Shown here piece after piece: positions 1-7,576 of a stretch of DNA of 10,908 nt; within the stretch, counting starts at the first letter, position 1, and each line of letters opens with the position of its first letter. This DNA is from UBA1412 sp964609795. Its GTDB lineage: Bacteria; Verrucomicrobiota; Verrucomicrobiia; Limisphaerales; UBA1412. Location of the stretch: the NCBI GenBank assembly GCA_964609795.1, contig CAZSTC010000070.1:1-10908 (forward strand). Reading direction: 5' to 3'. The position numbers and the translations under genes are program-made. Below the pieces are notes generated by a model that searched no databases, had not been told where the DNA came from, and worked only from the letters and a program-made list of their open reading frames with translations.

Positions 1-26
1 TCATTTCAGAATGGTAGCAAATAGTC

Positions 27-55
27 TTGCCCCGTCTACTCGCGAGCAGTAGAAT
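27..55 (+). promoter_or_regulatory. Putative sigma70-type promoter of the Gfo/Idh/MocA gene
   Basis: TTGCCC at 27-32 (four of six matches to TTGACA) and TAGAAT at 50-55 (five of six matches to TATAAT) are separated by exactly 17 nt. Transcription would begin near position 62, only about 6 nt before the first ATG at 68 and about 21 nt before the second ATG at 83. The match is by eye only. The short leader either means a nearly leaderless message or favours the second ATG. Confidence 0.4.
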
Positions 56-67
56 TGAATCGCTTTT

Positions 68-1393
68 ATGAAAACCGAGAATATGAAAAATGAAGACCGG
101 CCGGGTATTTCTCGCCGGCAATTTTTGAGCAATAGCATGGTCGCCACGGCGGCTGTGGCTGCCTTCCCCTATGTTATGACTCGTCCTGTCTTTGGAGCTG
201 AGGGTACTGAGGGAATTCGTTTAGGCGTCATTGGCACCGGTAATCAGGGACGTGGACACTTGAATCAAGAGCTGGTATTCAAAAACGTCGTAGCTATCTG
301 CGATGTAGACGATAAAATGCTGGCCGAAGGCAGAAAGAGAATTGAAGATAAAACCAAGCGTACTCCGGCCACTTATAAGGATTATCGCAAGATGCTGGAG
401 AAAGAAAATCTGGATGCCGTCCTGATCTGCACCCCCGACCATTGGCACGCTCTTCAAACAATTGATGCATGCGCCGCTGGCAAACATGTTTACGTGGAAA
501 AGCCGATGGCTTTGACGATCAGCGAAACTCAGCTCATGCTCAAAGCCGCCCGTAAATATAACGTGGTTGTGCAAAATGGAAGCATGCAGCGCTCAATGTC
601 GGGCTTCCGCGAGGCTTGTGAGTACGTCCGCAACGAGTATTTGGGCGAGGTCAAAATGGTTCGCGTCGGTTTGCCGGGTGTGAACTACAACCAACCTTTC
701 CGCCCCAACACCAATCCGCCTCCCGAGCTGGACTATGATATGTGGCTGGGACCGGCTCCCTGGCGTCCTTATAACCAGAATCATGTTCACTATAATTTCC
801 GCTTCTTCTGGGATTTCGCTGGCGGTCAGATGGCCAACTGGGGCGCCCATCACCTGGATATAGCACAATGGGGTCTGGGGATGGATGAATCCGGACCGGT
901 ACAGATCAGCGCCCGCTGTGAGTATGATCCTCAGAAACGCTATGAAGTCCCCTCCTGGTTTGAAATTGATTACAGGTACGCCAACGGCGCCCGGATCATT
1001 TGCGGACAAAGCCAGCGTGACGGCACCACCTTTGAAGGCCAGGATGGAACACTATGGGTCAATCGCGGCAAGATTCAATGCTCTGTCAAAGGCGTTTTGG
1101 GTTCTCCTCTCAAGGAAGACGATCTCCATCTTTATAAGAGCACTAATCACCACCAGGATTGGTACAACTGCATCCTGGCGGGTCCCGATGCTGACGGGAA
1201 ATATAAGAAACCGATTTGCGATGTAGAAATCGGCCATCACTCGACCACCGTTTGCAACCTGGGCTCTATCGCCTGCCGCACCGGACGCACGATTAAATGG
1301 GATCCAGTCAAAGAAGAGATCATTGACGACAAGGAAGCCGCCTGGTACTTGGGCTACGAGTATCGCGCTCCTTGGAAGTTGCCGACGCTCTAA
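68..1393 (+). CDS. Tat-exported Gfo/Idh/MocA family oxidoreductase
   Basis: This is a predicted NAD(P)-dependent oxidoreductase of the sugar or inositol dehydrogenase type, 441 residues. The N-terminus carries a twin-arginine signal: SRRQFL at residues 15-20, a hydrophobic stretch at about 24-37, and a likely cleavage after VFGA near residue 44. The enzyme would therefore fold in the cytoplasm with its cofactor and act in the periplasm. A Rossmann domain follows, with GTGNQG at 56-61, an acidic residue after strand 2 (CDVDD at 78-82), and the family EKP motif at 144-146 (K145 is the usual catalytic or cofactor lysine). The C-terminal substrate domain has WLGPAPWRPY at about 226-235 and GGQMANWGAHHLD at 252-264, where H261/H262 and D264 are the expected active-site residues. 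This subtype is common in Planctomycetes and Verrucomicrobia, often as many paralogues, and the substrate cannot be read from sequence. Some Tat-exported relatives are GH109 glycosidases that use NAD, so that is an alternative. The ATG at 68 is taken as start; the ATG at 83 is equally possible and neither has a strong Shine-Dalgarno. Confidence 0.9.
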   Translation: MKTENMKNEDRPGISRRQFLSNSMVATAAVAAFPYVMTRPVFGAEGTEGIRLGVIGTGNQGRGHLNQELVFKNVVAICDVDDKMLAEGRKRIEDKTKRTPATYKDYRKMLEKENLDAVLICTPDHWHALQTIDACAAGKHVYVEKPMALTISETQLMLKAARKYNVVVQNGSMQRSMSGFREACEYVRNEYLGEVKMVRVGLPGVNYNQPFRPNTNPPPELDYDMWLGPAPWRPYNQNHVHYNFRFFWDFAGGQMANWGAHHLDIAQWGLGMDESGPVQISARCEYDPQKRYEVPSWFEIDYRYANGARIICGQSQRDGTTFEGQDGTLWVNRGKIQCSVKGVLGSPLKEDDLHLYKSTNHHQDWYNCILAGPDADGKYKKPICDVEIGHHSTTVCNLGSIACRTGRTIKWDPVKEEIIDDKEAAWYLGYEYRAPWKLPTL

Positions 1394-1408
1394 GTTAAAA
1401 ACCTCACG

Positions 1409-1442
1409 ACAAAGCCGGGTGTATCCCATCCGGCTTTGTTTG
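1409..1442 (+). terminator. Rho-independent-like terminator after the oxidoreductase gene
   Basis: A 10-bp perfect inverted repeat (ACAAAGCCGG at 1409-1418, CCGGCTTTGT at 1430-1439) lies 16 nt after the stop codon. Three more inner pairs (G1419-T1429 wobble, T1420-A1428, G1421-C1427) leave a 5-nt loop. The T-tract after it is short (TTT at 1439-1441), so termination may be partial. It separates the oxidoreductase from pgl. Confidence 0.7.
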
Positions 1443-1492
1443 ATCGAAATCACATTCGGCGATAAGGATAAACGCCAAATAAACAGCCCGGG

Positions 1493-1537
1493 TTCTCTCC
1501 CTAAAAAACAGGACATTCGCTATCTTAAGGGAGTGGA
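1493..1537 (+). promoter_or_regulatory. Possible Shine-Dalgarno-sequestering hairpin in the pgl leader
   Basis: CTCCCT at 1497-1502 is the exact complement of AGGGAG at 1528-1533, which is the core of the only strong Shine-Dalgarno sequence (AAGGGAG, 1527-1533) in front of pgl. AA at 1503-1504 can extend the stem with TT at 1525-1526 if A1527 bulges out. After one outer mismatch (T1496/T1534), three more outer pairs form (1493-1495 with 1535-1537). The loop is about 20 nt. If it forms in RNA it would hide the ribosome-binding site. This is seen by eye; no folding energy was computed. Confidence 0.35.
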
Positions 1538-1541
1538 AAAA

Positions 1542-1559
1542 ATGAATTCTATTATTTAG
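1542..1559 (+). other. Five-codon mini-ORF (MNSII) ahead of pgl
   Basis: ATG AAT TCT ATT ATT TAG begins 8 nt after a strong Shine-Dalgarno (AAGGGAG, 1527-1533), which is ideal spacing. Its stop codon lies 5 nt before the pgl ATG, in a different frame. pgl has no proper Shine-Dalgarno of its own: only CAGG lies directly against its ATG. The mini-ORF may feed ribosomes to pgl by termination and reinitiation. Alternatively a single-base error or recent indel could have split the true pgl start from its ribosome-binding site. Confidence 0.4.
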
Positions 1560-1564
1560 TCAGG

Positions 1565-2275
1565 ATGGAACCGATTCTTCACAATTTGCCCAGTACTGAA
1601 ATCCTCTGCCGGAAGATGGCCGAACACGCTCTGCGTATCCTTCAGCCCTCTGAGACTCCGGCTTCGATCGCACTGACAGGGGGAAGAACCGCGGAAGGAA
1701 TCTACCGTTCCATTTGCGAACAGTCCCTGGATATTCCCGTGCGTTGGAAAAACGTTCATTTTTTCTGGGGTGATGAACGCTGTGTACCCATGAATGACCC
1801 CGAGAGCAATTATCGACTTGCTCAGGAATCTCTCTTGAAACCTCTGAGAATTCATCCCGCTAATATCCACCGGATTCCGACTCAGCTTCCTCCCGATGAT
1901 GCAGCGGTAAAATCCACCGAAGACTATGAAAACTTCCTAAAAGCTGCTGATGCCTCTAGCCTTCGCCTGGTCCTTCTCAGTATGGGAGAAGATGGCCACA
2001 TTGCCTCTCTTTTTCCGGATGGAATTGCGAACTCACTCAATTCCTATTTGGCTTACAGCTTCGTGACGGGACCCAAATCTCCGCCGGAGCGAATTACTTT
2101 GAATTTTTCAGAGCTGGCTATAGCTGAACATGTTTTAATTGCTGTCTCCGGTGAAGAAAAAAAAGAGAAACTGGAGGCTATCCTTACTTCAAATATCCAG
2201 CTATCCCCATTGGGTGAACTCCTCCACCTCCGCAATCGTTCCCAGAAAGAGACCCATCTTTATATTACCCCTTAG
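1565..2275 (+). CDS. pgl: 6-phosphogluconolactonase
   Basis: This protein hydrolyses 6-phosphogluconolactone to 6-phosphogluconate, the second step of the oxidative pentose phosphate pathway, in the cytoplasm. At 236 residues it has the normal length for the SOL/DevB type of the NagB/RpiA fold. Visible motifs are LTGGRT at 37-42 (usually GGSTP, so the last positions differ), FFWGDERCVP at 66-75, SNYR at 81-84, GEDGHIASLFP at 141-151 (family GxDGHTASLFPG) and SPPERITL at 172-179. The ATG at 1565 is the only usable start: the frame upstream is open only from 1529 and holds no ATG, GTG or TTG. The start lacks a well-placed Shine-Dalgarno (see the leader and mini-ORF entries). No zwf or gnd is in the window, so it is separated from its usual pathway partners here. 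The 3' end faces the minus-strand operon, with 4 nt between the stop codons. A run of eight A at 2157-2164 encodes part of an E/K-rich segment. Confidence 0.9.
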   Translation: MEPILHNLPSTEILCRKMAEHALRILQPSETPASIALTGGRTAEGIYRSICEQSLDIPVRWKNVHFFWGDERCVPMNDPESNYRLAQESLLKPLRIHPANIHRIPTQLPPDDAAVKSTEDYENFLKAADASSLRLVLLSMGEDGHIASLFPDGIANSLNSYLAYSFVTGPKSPPERITLNFSELAIAEHVLIAVSGEEKKEKLEAILTSNIQLSPLGELLHLRNRSQKETHLYITP

Positions 2276-2279
2276 GCCG

Positions 2280-5200
2280 CTACTTGACCTCTTCAACTTT
2301 GTTCAGCTTAAACAGGCCTTTAATCGTCTTAAGAGGGCGCATGAGCATCATGACAGGCTTGGGAATATAAATTAACTCCATCTCCGGATTTTCAAATGTT
2401 CCCTTAACGGAGCAGCGGAATACGCGCCGCAAAGGCGTTACCGCAAAGTTAATGGCTTTACCCACGTCGCCCCAGCCTTTCAGTATATCCATATCCACTA
2501 CGGCGTCCAGGTTGCGGTTAAAGTCTATCGTTCCTTTGTAATGCATTTGGAATGTAGGTGAAGCTATCTCCAAGTCGTCGGTTAAGATAACAGAATCTGT
2601 CATCGTAAAAGATCCTCCACCCTTGGAGGCCTGAGAGTTTCCCAGCCCTGGAGAAACTTCGTTAAGCAAATCAGAAAAAAGCCCAAAGACAGGAATGTCC
2701 CAGATAAGCCCATTGGTAATACTGGCGTATCCATGTCCATTCCAGCTTCCCCAATCCAGGACATTTGCGTGTTCCACCACCAGACGGCCATCCATTAACC
2801 CCTCAAGCTTATTCGGCTTGTTGTTGAAGCTATCAATAAAAGGCTTCAAGGCACAGTCTTCAAACTGAGCATCAAACTTGAAATTGGCTCCCGGTTTTGA
2901 CGTAAAATCAAAAGCGGCCCAACCATTGAGAGTTCCTCCATAAAAATCAGCTTGGATATTAGTCAAAGACAAATACTCCCCTTGCCAACGAACCAAACCC
3001 GTCACGTTCCGGGGATTCAGCTTCCACCACTTTAAGTCAGCACCTTTTTCGATCTGAAAATCCATGTGGGAATGCTCCGCATTATCCACAGGAATAGCTC
3101 CATTCACACTTACAAGAGGAGGCTCTTCAAAGAAATAGTGCTCCATGGCCGAATCAGTCACTGGCCCGATCATTCGGGTAATAATGCGCGGATACAGATG
3201 ACAGACCGCATTGGTAATTGTCACCTCCTTATTGACACTCGAAAAGGTGACCTCTCCAACCCGACCTCCCTGTCCTGCGACTGGCTCGGTGGGTGTTTCT
3301 TTTCCACCTTCCGGCAGCGGCGCCGATGTAGGAGGCAATCGCAATTCCGTATCCGTTGCCCGCACAAGCCCGTTTGTATAGGTAACACTGGACTGGACAT
3401 ACTCCAGAGGCTGTCCACGAAAAACAAAATTCTCAGCCACGACTTTTCCGTCCAGCCCGCTTTTGCTCAAATCCTTCCATCGTCCCCAGAGCTTTGCCTG
3501 TATCTCAGGGGCCGAAGTAAACTGGAACATATCCAGCGCTTTGGCAGCTCCTTCTCCCAGAATGGGCGCCAAAGCTTGCGGGTTGCATTTGCTATTGAAA
3601 TCCCATAGATAATCCTGGCTTTCAGAGTCGCCTTCATAATAAAAAACAACACTTCCTTCCGGGCGTACGACTTTGAATTCCGGGAGAGTCCACAATTTGT
3701 TCGTAAGACAAAAATCGCCCTCTGCACTCAACACGGGAATCCCCCGGAAGTTCGCATTGGTCCCCTGCACATGTCCTTTTAACTCCAGCGAAGGCAAAAC
3801 CTCACGGTTCCAATTTGGCTTGAGATTCGTCCACTCGGCAAGCTTCACCTTGGCCGAAGCGCTAACCGTCGGAGGAGAATCCGGCTCCCATCCAAATTGT
3901 TTAATCCACCTTTGTCCGGCTGCATCCAGCAGGTGAGCCATTTGATGCGCATCAAAATCCATCTCCCCTTCTCCCAGCGCAAAACGGGTTTCCATATTCA
4001 ATTTTGCAGATAGATCCAGCTCACCGTGATGAAGTTGAGAATAGATCTTTTTTAATTGAAACTCCGGTGCAGACCAATCCAGAGCAAGATTCAAGTGGTC
4101 AGTTCTTACCAAGGGCTTCGGGACATGGAGGGGACCCGAGTTCAAGCTCAGATCGCAGCTCAAGGGAATTGCCCAGCGCCAGAGACCATATTCGGGCGTA
4201 TTCCACTTCGCATATTCCTCAGGCCGACGGTTGGTCAAAGTCACATCTGCATCCATCCAGTCGGTCTCACCCCATTGGGTCTTGGGGCGTGCAAGCCGGA
4301 ATGAAGTACGCACCCGCTCAGGAAAATCAGGGTGACTCAAAAGCTCCTGATATTTCTCTAAATTGAAGTCTTTAAACAAGCCTGAGTTGAAAAGAGAAAA
4401 GGGACCCTTCTCCAAATCCCAGTTGTTATCCATTTCTGCTTGAAACTCGAGGAGCTCGGTTCCGCCGATTTTATCAATTTGTAAATTTCCGGCCTGGATG
4501 TTGAGATCCACTCGTGTTTTCGTGATTGTTTCAGAATCCCGCTTGGCCTGCAGATCAAAATGGAAATTATGCGCCGAGAATAGTTGATTCGAAGCCCAAT
4601 TCGCATTCGCCTTCAAATTCAGAGCCACCGGAGTCATCTTGTCACTATCGAAAGAAAGCGCTCCTTCAAAATTAATCTGATCCAGATAAAGATTCAAACG
4701 CTGACTGGAAGCCTTCTCCAGACTGGCCCGCAATTTCAAATTCTTCAGTCCCTCCCTGCTTTCTATATCCGACAACGAGAGTTGTACTTGAAAATTCTCG
4801 CCAACACCATAGCTTCCATCTAAATCCTGAACATCGAAAATCACATCAGCACTGGATTTCATCCAATCCTCGGCATCGAGCTTGAGTCTGAAAATCAATT
4901 GTGGTGAAACTTTCGTCTCAAAAGTCTCTAGCCAATTTTGTGCATATAAAATAGATCTTTTGATTTTCTTGAGCTGCTCCGGGTCGCGCTCTTTCCTCTT
5001 TGGCAGGTGCAAATTAGCCAGGGCATCGGCGTTTATCAACTCTCCACTGATGTTTATCTCCATGTTCAGAAGCTTGCCTCTCAAATTCTTGAGAGTCCAA
5101 ACATCCTGATCTATCTCGTCAAATACCATCACTCCGGATATTTCATCGAGCCGGAGCACCTCTTTATCCTCTTCTCCAAGAGGCCACTCCAAAAGCCCCT

Positions 5201-5594
5201 GGCGAATATAGACTGAGTCGATAATATTGCCGCTATGCAGCCACCTCCAGCAACTCACGTTAAGCACTGCATCTGACAAAAAGAAGTTCGCCGTTCCCTC
5301 CTTGGCTTGAGTTAAGGAGAGCCCTGTGGCGGAAACACCTAACCCCCATGCCAATTTTAATTTTTGAGCCTTAAACTCAAAACCCAAAGACTTAAGCTCG
5401 CGGGCAATTTGACGCGTTGCAAAATCCGGCAGGCCAACCGTCGTAAGCCAAAGAAAGCAGAAAAACAACAACAACAAGGCAGCAAACAGCGGATAGAACA
5501 TCCAGCGCATCAGCTTCCTTTTTCGCTTCAGATACAGCCAAAAAGCGGAGGCTCCTTGACCTATCAGGCTCCAATTATTTCTTTTCAACTGCAT
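2280..5594 (-). CDS. Large AsmA-like inner-membrane-anchored envelope protein
   Basis: This 1104-residue protein has a short basic cytoplasmic N-terminus (KRKRK near 23-27), one strong membrane segment at about 32-52, and a very long periplasmic part. Just after the membrane segment, GLPDFATRQIARELKSLGF (54-72) is typical of AsmA/YhdP/TamB-type proteins. The C-terminal part, roughly 840-1090, resembles AsmA-like C-terminal regions: LEGLMDGRL at 930-938, then a conserved stretch ending in WDIPVFGLFSDLL near 965-977, and a final strand-rich block. A Pro/Gly/Glu-rich linker lies at about 751-780. The middle alternates short beta strands with frequent N-G and D-L turns, as expected for repeating beta-groove proteins. 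Known members (617 to about 1270 residues in E. coli) act in phospholipid movement between the membranes; that role is inferred here. The ATG at 5594 overlaps the upstream DUF4340 gene by 20 nt, which suggests translational coupling. It is the last gene of the operon. Confidence 0.75.
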   Translation of the reverse strand: MQLKRNNWSLIGQGASAFWLYLKRKRKLMRWMFYPLFAALLLLFFCFLWLTTVGLPDFATRQIARELKSLGFEFKAQKLKLAWGLGVSATGLSLTQAKEGTANFFLSDAVLNVSCWRWLHSGNIIDSVYIRQGLLEWPLGEEDKEVLRLDEISGVMVFDEIDQDVWTLKNLRGKLLNMEINISGELINADALANLHLPKRKERDPEQLKKIKRSILYAQNWLETFETKVSPQLIFRLKLDAEDWMKSSADVIFDVQDLDGSYGVGENFQVQLSLSDIESREGLKNLKLRASLEKASSQRLNLYLDQINFEGALSFDSDKMTPVALNLKANANWASNQLFSAHNFHFDLQAKRDSETITKTRVDLNIQAGNLQIDKIGGTELLEFQAEMDNNWDLEKGPFSLFNSGLFKDFNLEKYQELLSHPDFPERVRTSFRLARPKTQWGETDWMDADVTLTNRRPEEYAKWNTPEYGLWRWAIPLSCDLSLNSGPLHVPKPLVRTDHLNLALDWSAPEFQLKKIYSQLHHGELDLSAKLNMETRFALGEGEMDFDAHQMAHLLDAAGQRWIKQFGWEPDSPPTVSASAKVKLAEWTNLKPNWNREVLPSLELKGHVQGTNANFRGIPVLSAEGDFCLTNKLWTLPEFKVVRPEGSVVFYYEGDSESQDYLWDFNSKCNPQALAPILGEGAAKALDMFQFTSAPEIQAKLWGRWKDLSKSGLDGKVVAENFVFRGQPLEYVQSSVTYTNGLVRATDTELRLPPTSAPLPEGGKETPTEPVAGQGGRVGEVTFSSVNKEVTITNAVCHLYPRIITRMIGPVTDSAMEHYFFEEPPLVSVNGAIPVDNAEHSHMDFQIEKGADLKWWKLNPRNVTGLVRWQGEYLSLTNIQADFYGGTLNGWAAFDFTSKPGANFKFDAQFEDCALKPFIDSFNNKPNKLEGLMDGRLVVEHANVLDWGSWNGHGYASITNGLIWDIPVFGLFSDLLNEVSPGLGNSQASKGGGSFTMTDSVILTDDLEIASPTFQMHYKGTIDFNRNLDAVVDMDILKGWGDVGKAINFAVTPLRRVFRCSVKGTFENPEMELIYIPKPVMMLMRPLKTIKGLFKLNKVEEVK

Positions 5595-7563
5595 CCCTGC
5601 CCATCAGGATATCGAGCATATTCCCGTAATATTCATAGACTACCGGAGGAAACTTGAAAACCCACATTTTTCCAAGCCGCTTGACTGCAGCAGTCTGCAT
5701 TCCGTCCACCCTCAGTCTACCGAAAATAATCTGGCAATCCCGCACATTGCCTTTATTCAAATATTGAATCGTCAAGGAACGCTCCGCCTCTGCCGTTTCA
5801 AATTCCTGGGGGATATTCTCCCCCACGTATATCCAGCTTTCCGCCCGCAACGTACCCAGGCGGTAAACCAGCTCGTCAAAAATAAAAACCACCTCTTCCG
5901 GAATTTCCCCGACAAAGCCCGAAATCTTATATTCTCCAGCCATCCCGCGCTCGACTACTCGGCTGCGCGCCCCAAGTTGAAAGGTCGCTTGCACGAAATC
6001 ATTGGTTGTAAAACTCACGACATCTCGAACACTCATCTGGAATGCGTCGGTGGGAAACTTCATAGCATCGGCTATCGTCACTTCACTCACAGAAGATTCA
6101 TTTGCAATATTTCCGTCCCCAAAAGCTCTCATGTAAATTTTCTCCTGAGCCCCTTCTGTTTCTGAAGCTGGCTTTTGTCCCAAACCAAAATCCACTTGTT
6201 GAGAGGCAAGCCCTTCTCTTTCCACTCGAATACTCTGAAATGGCTTCGTCAGTCCGTAGGAGGAAAAATCGGTCACTGCATCTTTAACCACTTCCAGAAC
6301 CTCCGTATGGGCCAGTTGATCCAAAAGCCATTCCACTACCTTGGGATCCGCCTCGTAACTATTAGTCCCGCTGAGTGTGTTTGTCCCAAATCCTTCGGTC
6401 ATCCACGCCTCTCCGGGTTTCCCTTTTTTCAGAACAAATCCGCCATTGGCTTTTTCATCAGAAGGCGAACTTGTAAAAACAACCTCTTTGACTTCATTGG
6501 TCTCAATATCCCAGAGCCGCCGCGTCCGCAACTCCTGCCACGGAAACATTAAATTTCTCAGGAATTCTCCTTTCGCCAGGATTACATTGGTACTGTTTTT
6601 ATCAATCAATCCTATATAGGCAGCGGCCGTATTGGTGACATCCACGTTCCCAAACTGAACCTTCAGGTTTCTAAGCTCTACTGCCGCATTTGTATCGGAT
6701 GAAGCTCCTCCCGATGGGACGGCCACCGGATTCCCCATCGCTGCAGGAGGCACACTGGCAAGCGTAAACTCTATTTCAGCTTGCGGCCGCTCCAATCCGT
6801 AACGAGCATTAAATTCTCTGGGGTTATCTGTTACAAACTTGATGACATCCCAATCGGAAAACAGCGCTAACAAATCAGCGACTTTCTTCGATTCAGCCCT
6901 TGCCGGCGTGGGCCGAACAATGCTCCAACGCTCTGAATCCCCTTGCCTTCGCTCCAGGTCAAAACCGTAAGGAACCGGGGCCTTGAAGCTGACTTTTTCC
7001 ACTCTTTGACGGTCCAGCCGCACAACTCGAGAATCTCTCCAGCCATCTGCCTCTTCGGGAATCAACTGGGAAAAAGAAGCCGGCGCCAGATAGACTCCAT
7101 CTTTTCCAATTAATTGGAAGAAGAGTTCATCCTCCCCCACTGTTTGGTTGCCTAATCGGATTTCCACCCGTTCGTTCCCATGTTGAAGAATCAAGGAGCG
7201 ATGAAAGGGCTTGATGCCATAATCAGCCAGCTCCTTCTTGTTCTTAGTTAATTCTTCTCCGGGGATGTATTGATCTGAGGTTAGAGATCGAATAGAGGAA
7301 ACGATCTCTTCCAAAAGCTTATCGTTTGCCGGATAACGGAGAGGTGCCTGCAAATTCCAATGTGCTCCCTCTTTTAAGGCACTCACAAAACTGTTGGATG
7401 AATAAAAGAAATCTACCGAGCTCACCGTCTTTTCATCCCAGCGGGGAAACAGAGGCCCCTTCTGCAGCACGATCGGCTGAGGAGGCGCCTTGTCAAACCA
7501 GAACACAGCCACGCTCAGGACAATAGCCAAACCAATCAATACCCACGTTAATCCCGTCTTCAT
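5575..7563 (-). CDS. Membrane-anchored protein with tandem DUF4340 repeats
   Basis: This 662-residue protein has one N-terminal membrane segment (about 5-23) and a large domain that should face the periplasm. DUF4340 proteins commonly sit next to GldG-type ABC exporter genes; their biochemical role is unknown. Internal repeats are visible. YG(I/L) followed by P occurs at 115-119, 255-260 and 436-441, each after a helical stretch and followed by a strand and an F/L-G turn. A strand-like R-rich segment closes each unit (176-184, 346-354, 509-517). The last 70 residues (RSLTIQ at 595-600, then FG at 614-615) look like a fourth, partial copy. The ATG at 7563 is chosen, 13 nt after the GldG stop. 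A longer reading from a TTG at 7602 would overlap GldG and put 13 polar residues before the membrane anchor, so it is unlikely. There is no clear Shine-Dalgarno, so translation is probably coupled to GldG. Confidence 0.8.
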   Translation of the reverse strand: MKTGLTWVLIGLAIVLSVAVFWFDKAPPQPIVLQKGPLFPRWDEKTVSSVDFFYSSNSFVSALKEGAHWNLQAPLRYPANDKLLEEIVSSIRSLTSDQYIPGEELTKNKKELADYGIKPFHRSLILQHGNERVEIRLGNQTVGEDELFFQLIGKDGVYLAPASFSQLIPEEADGWRDSRVVRLDRQRVEKVSFKAPVPYGFDLERRQGDSERWSIVRPTPARAESKKVADLLALFSDWDVIKFVTDNPREFNARYGLERPQAEIEFTLASVPPAAMGNPVAVPSGGASSDTNAAVELRNLKVQFGNVDVTNTAAAYIGLIDKNSTNVILAKGEFLRNLMFPWQELRTRRLWDIETNEVKEVVFTSSPSDEKANGGFVLKKGKPGEAWMTEGFGTNTLSGTNSYEADPKVVEWLLDQLAHTEVLEVVKDAVTDFSSYGLTKPFQSIRVEREGLASQQVDFGLGQKPASETEGAQEKIYMRAFGDGNIANESSVSEVTIADAMKFPTDAFQMSVRDVVSFTTNDFVQATFQLGARSRVVERGMAGEYKISGFVGEIPEEVVFIFDELVYRLGTLRAESWIYVGENIPQEFETAEAERSLTIQYLNKGNVRDCQIIFGRLRVDGMQTAAVKRLGKMWVFKFPPVVYEYYGNMLDILMGRDAVEKK

Positions 7564-7576
7564 GAATAACCCAGAG

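Noticed and set aside
593..1516. Open frames on the minus strand across the oxidoreductase gene (593-1009 and 1052-1516)
   Set aside because: They are antisense to a gene with clear family motifs, show no domain of their own, and one crosses the terminator hairpin.
2139..2375. A 78-codon plus-strand frame crossing the pgl/AsmA junction
   Set aside because: It is out of frame with pgl and antisense to the AsmA-like C-terminus; the product is low in meaningful pattern. The A8 run at 2157-2164 could in principle allow slippage into another frame, but nothing else supports that.
3066..3608. A 180-codon open frame on the plus strand inside the AsmA-like gene
   Set aside because: It lies wholly antisense to a convincing 1104-residue gene. 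Its product is rich in R, S and H with no recognisable motif, and it has no convincing ribosome-binding site.
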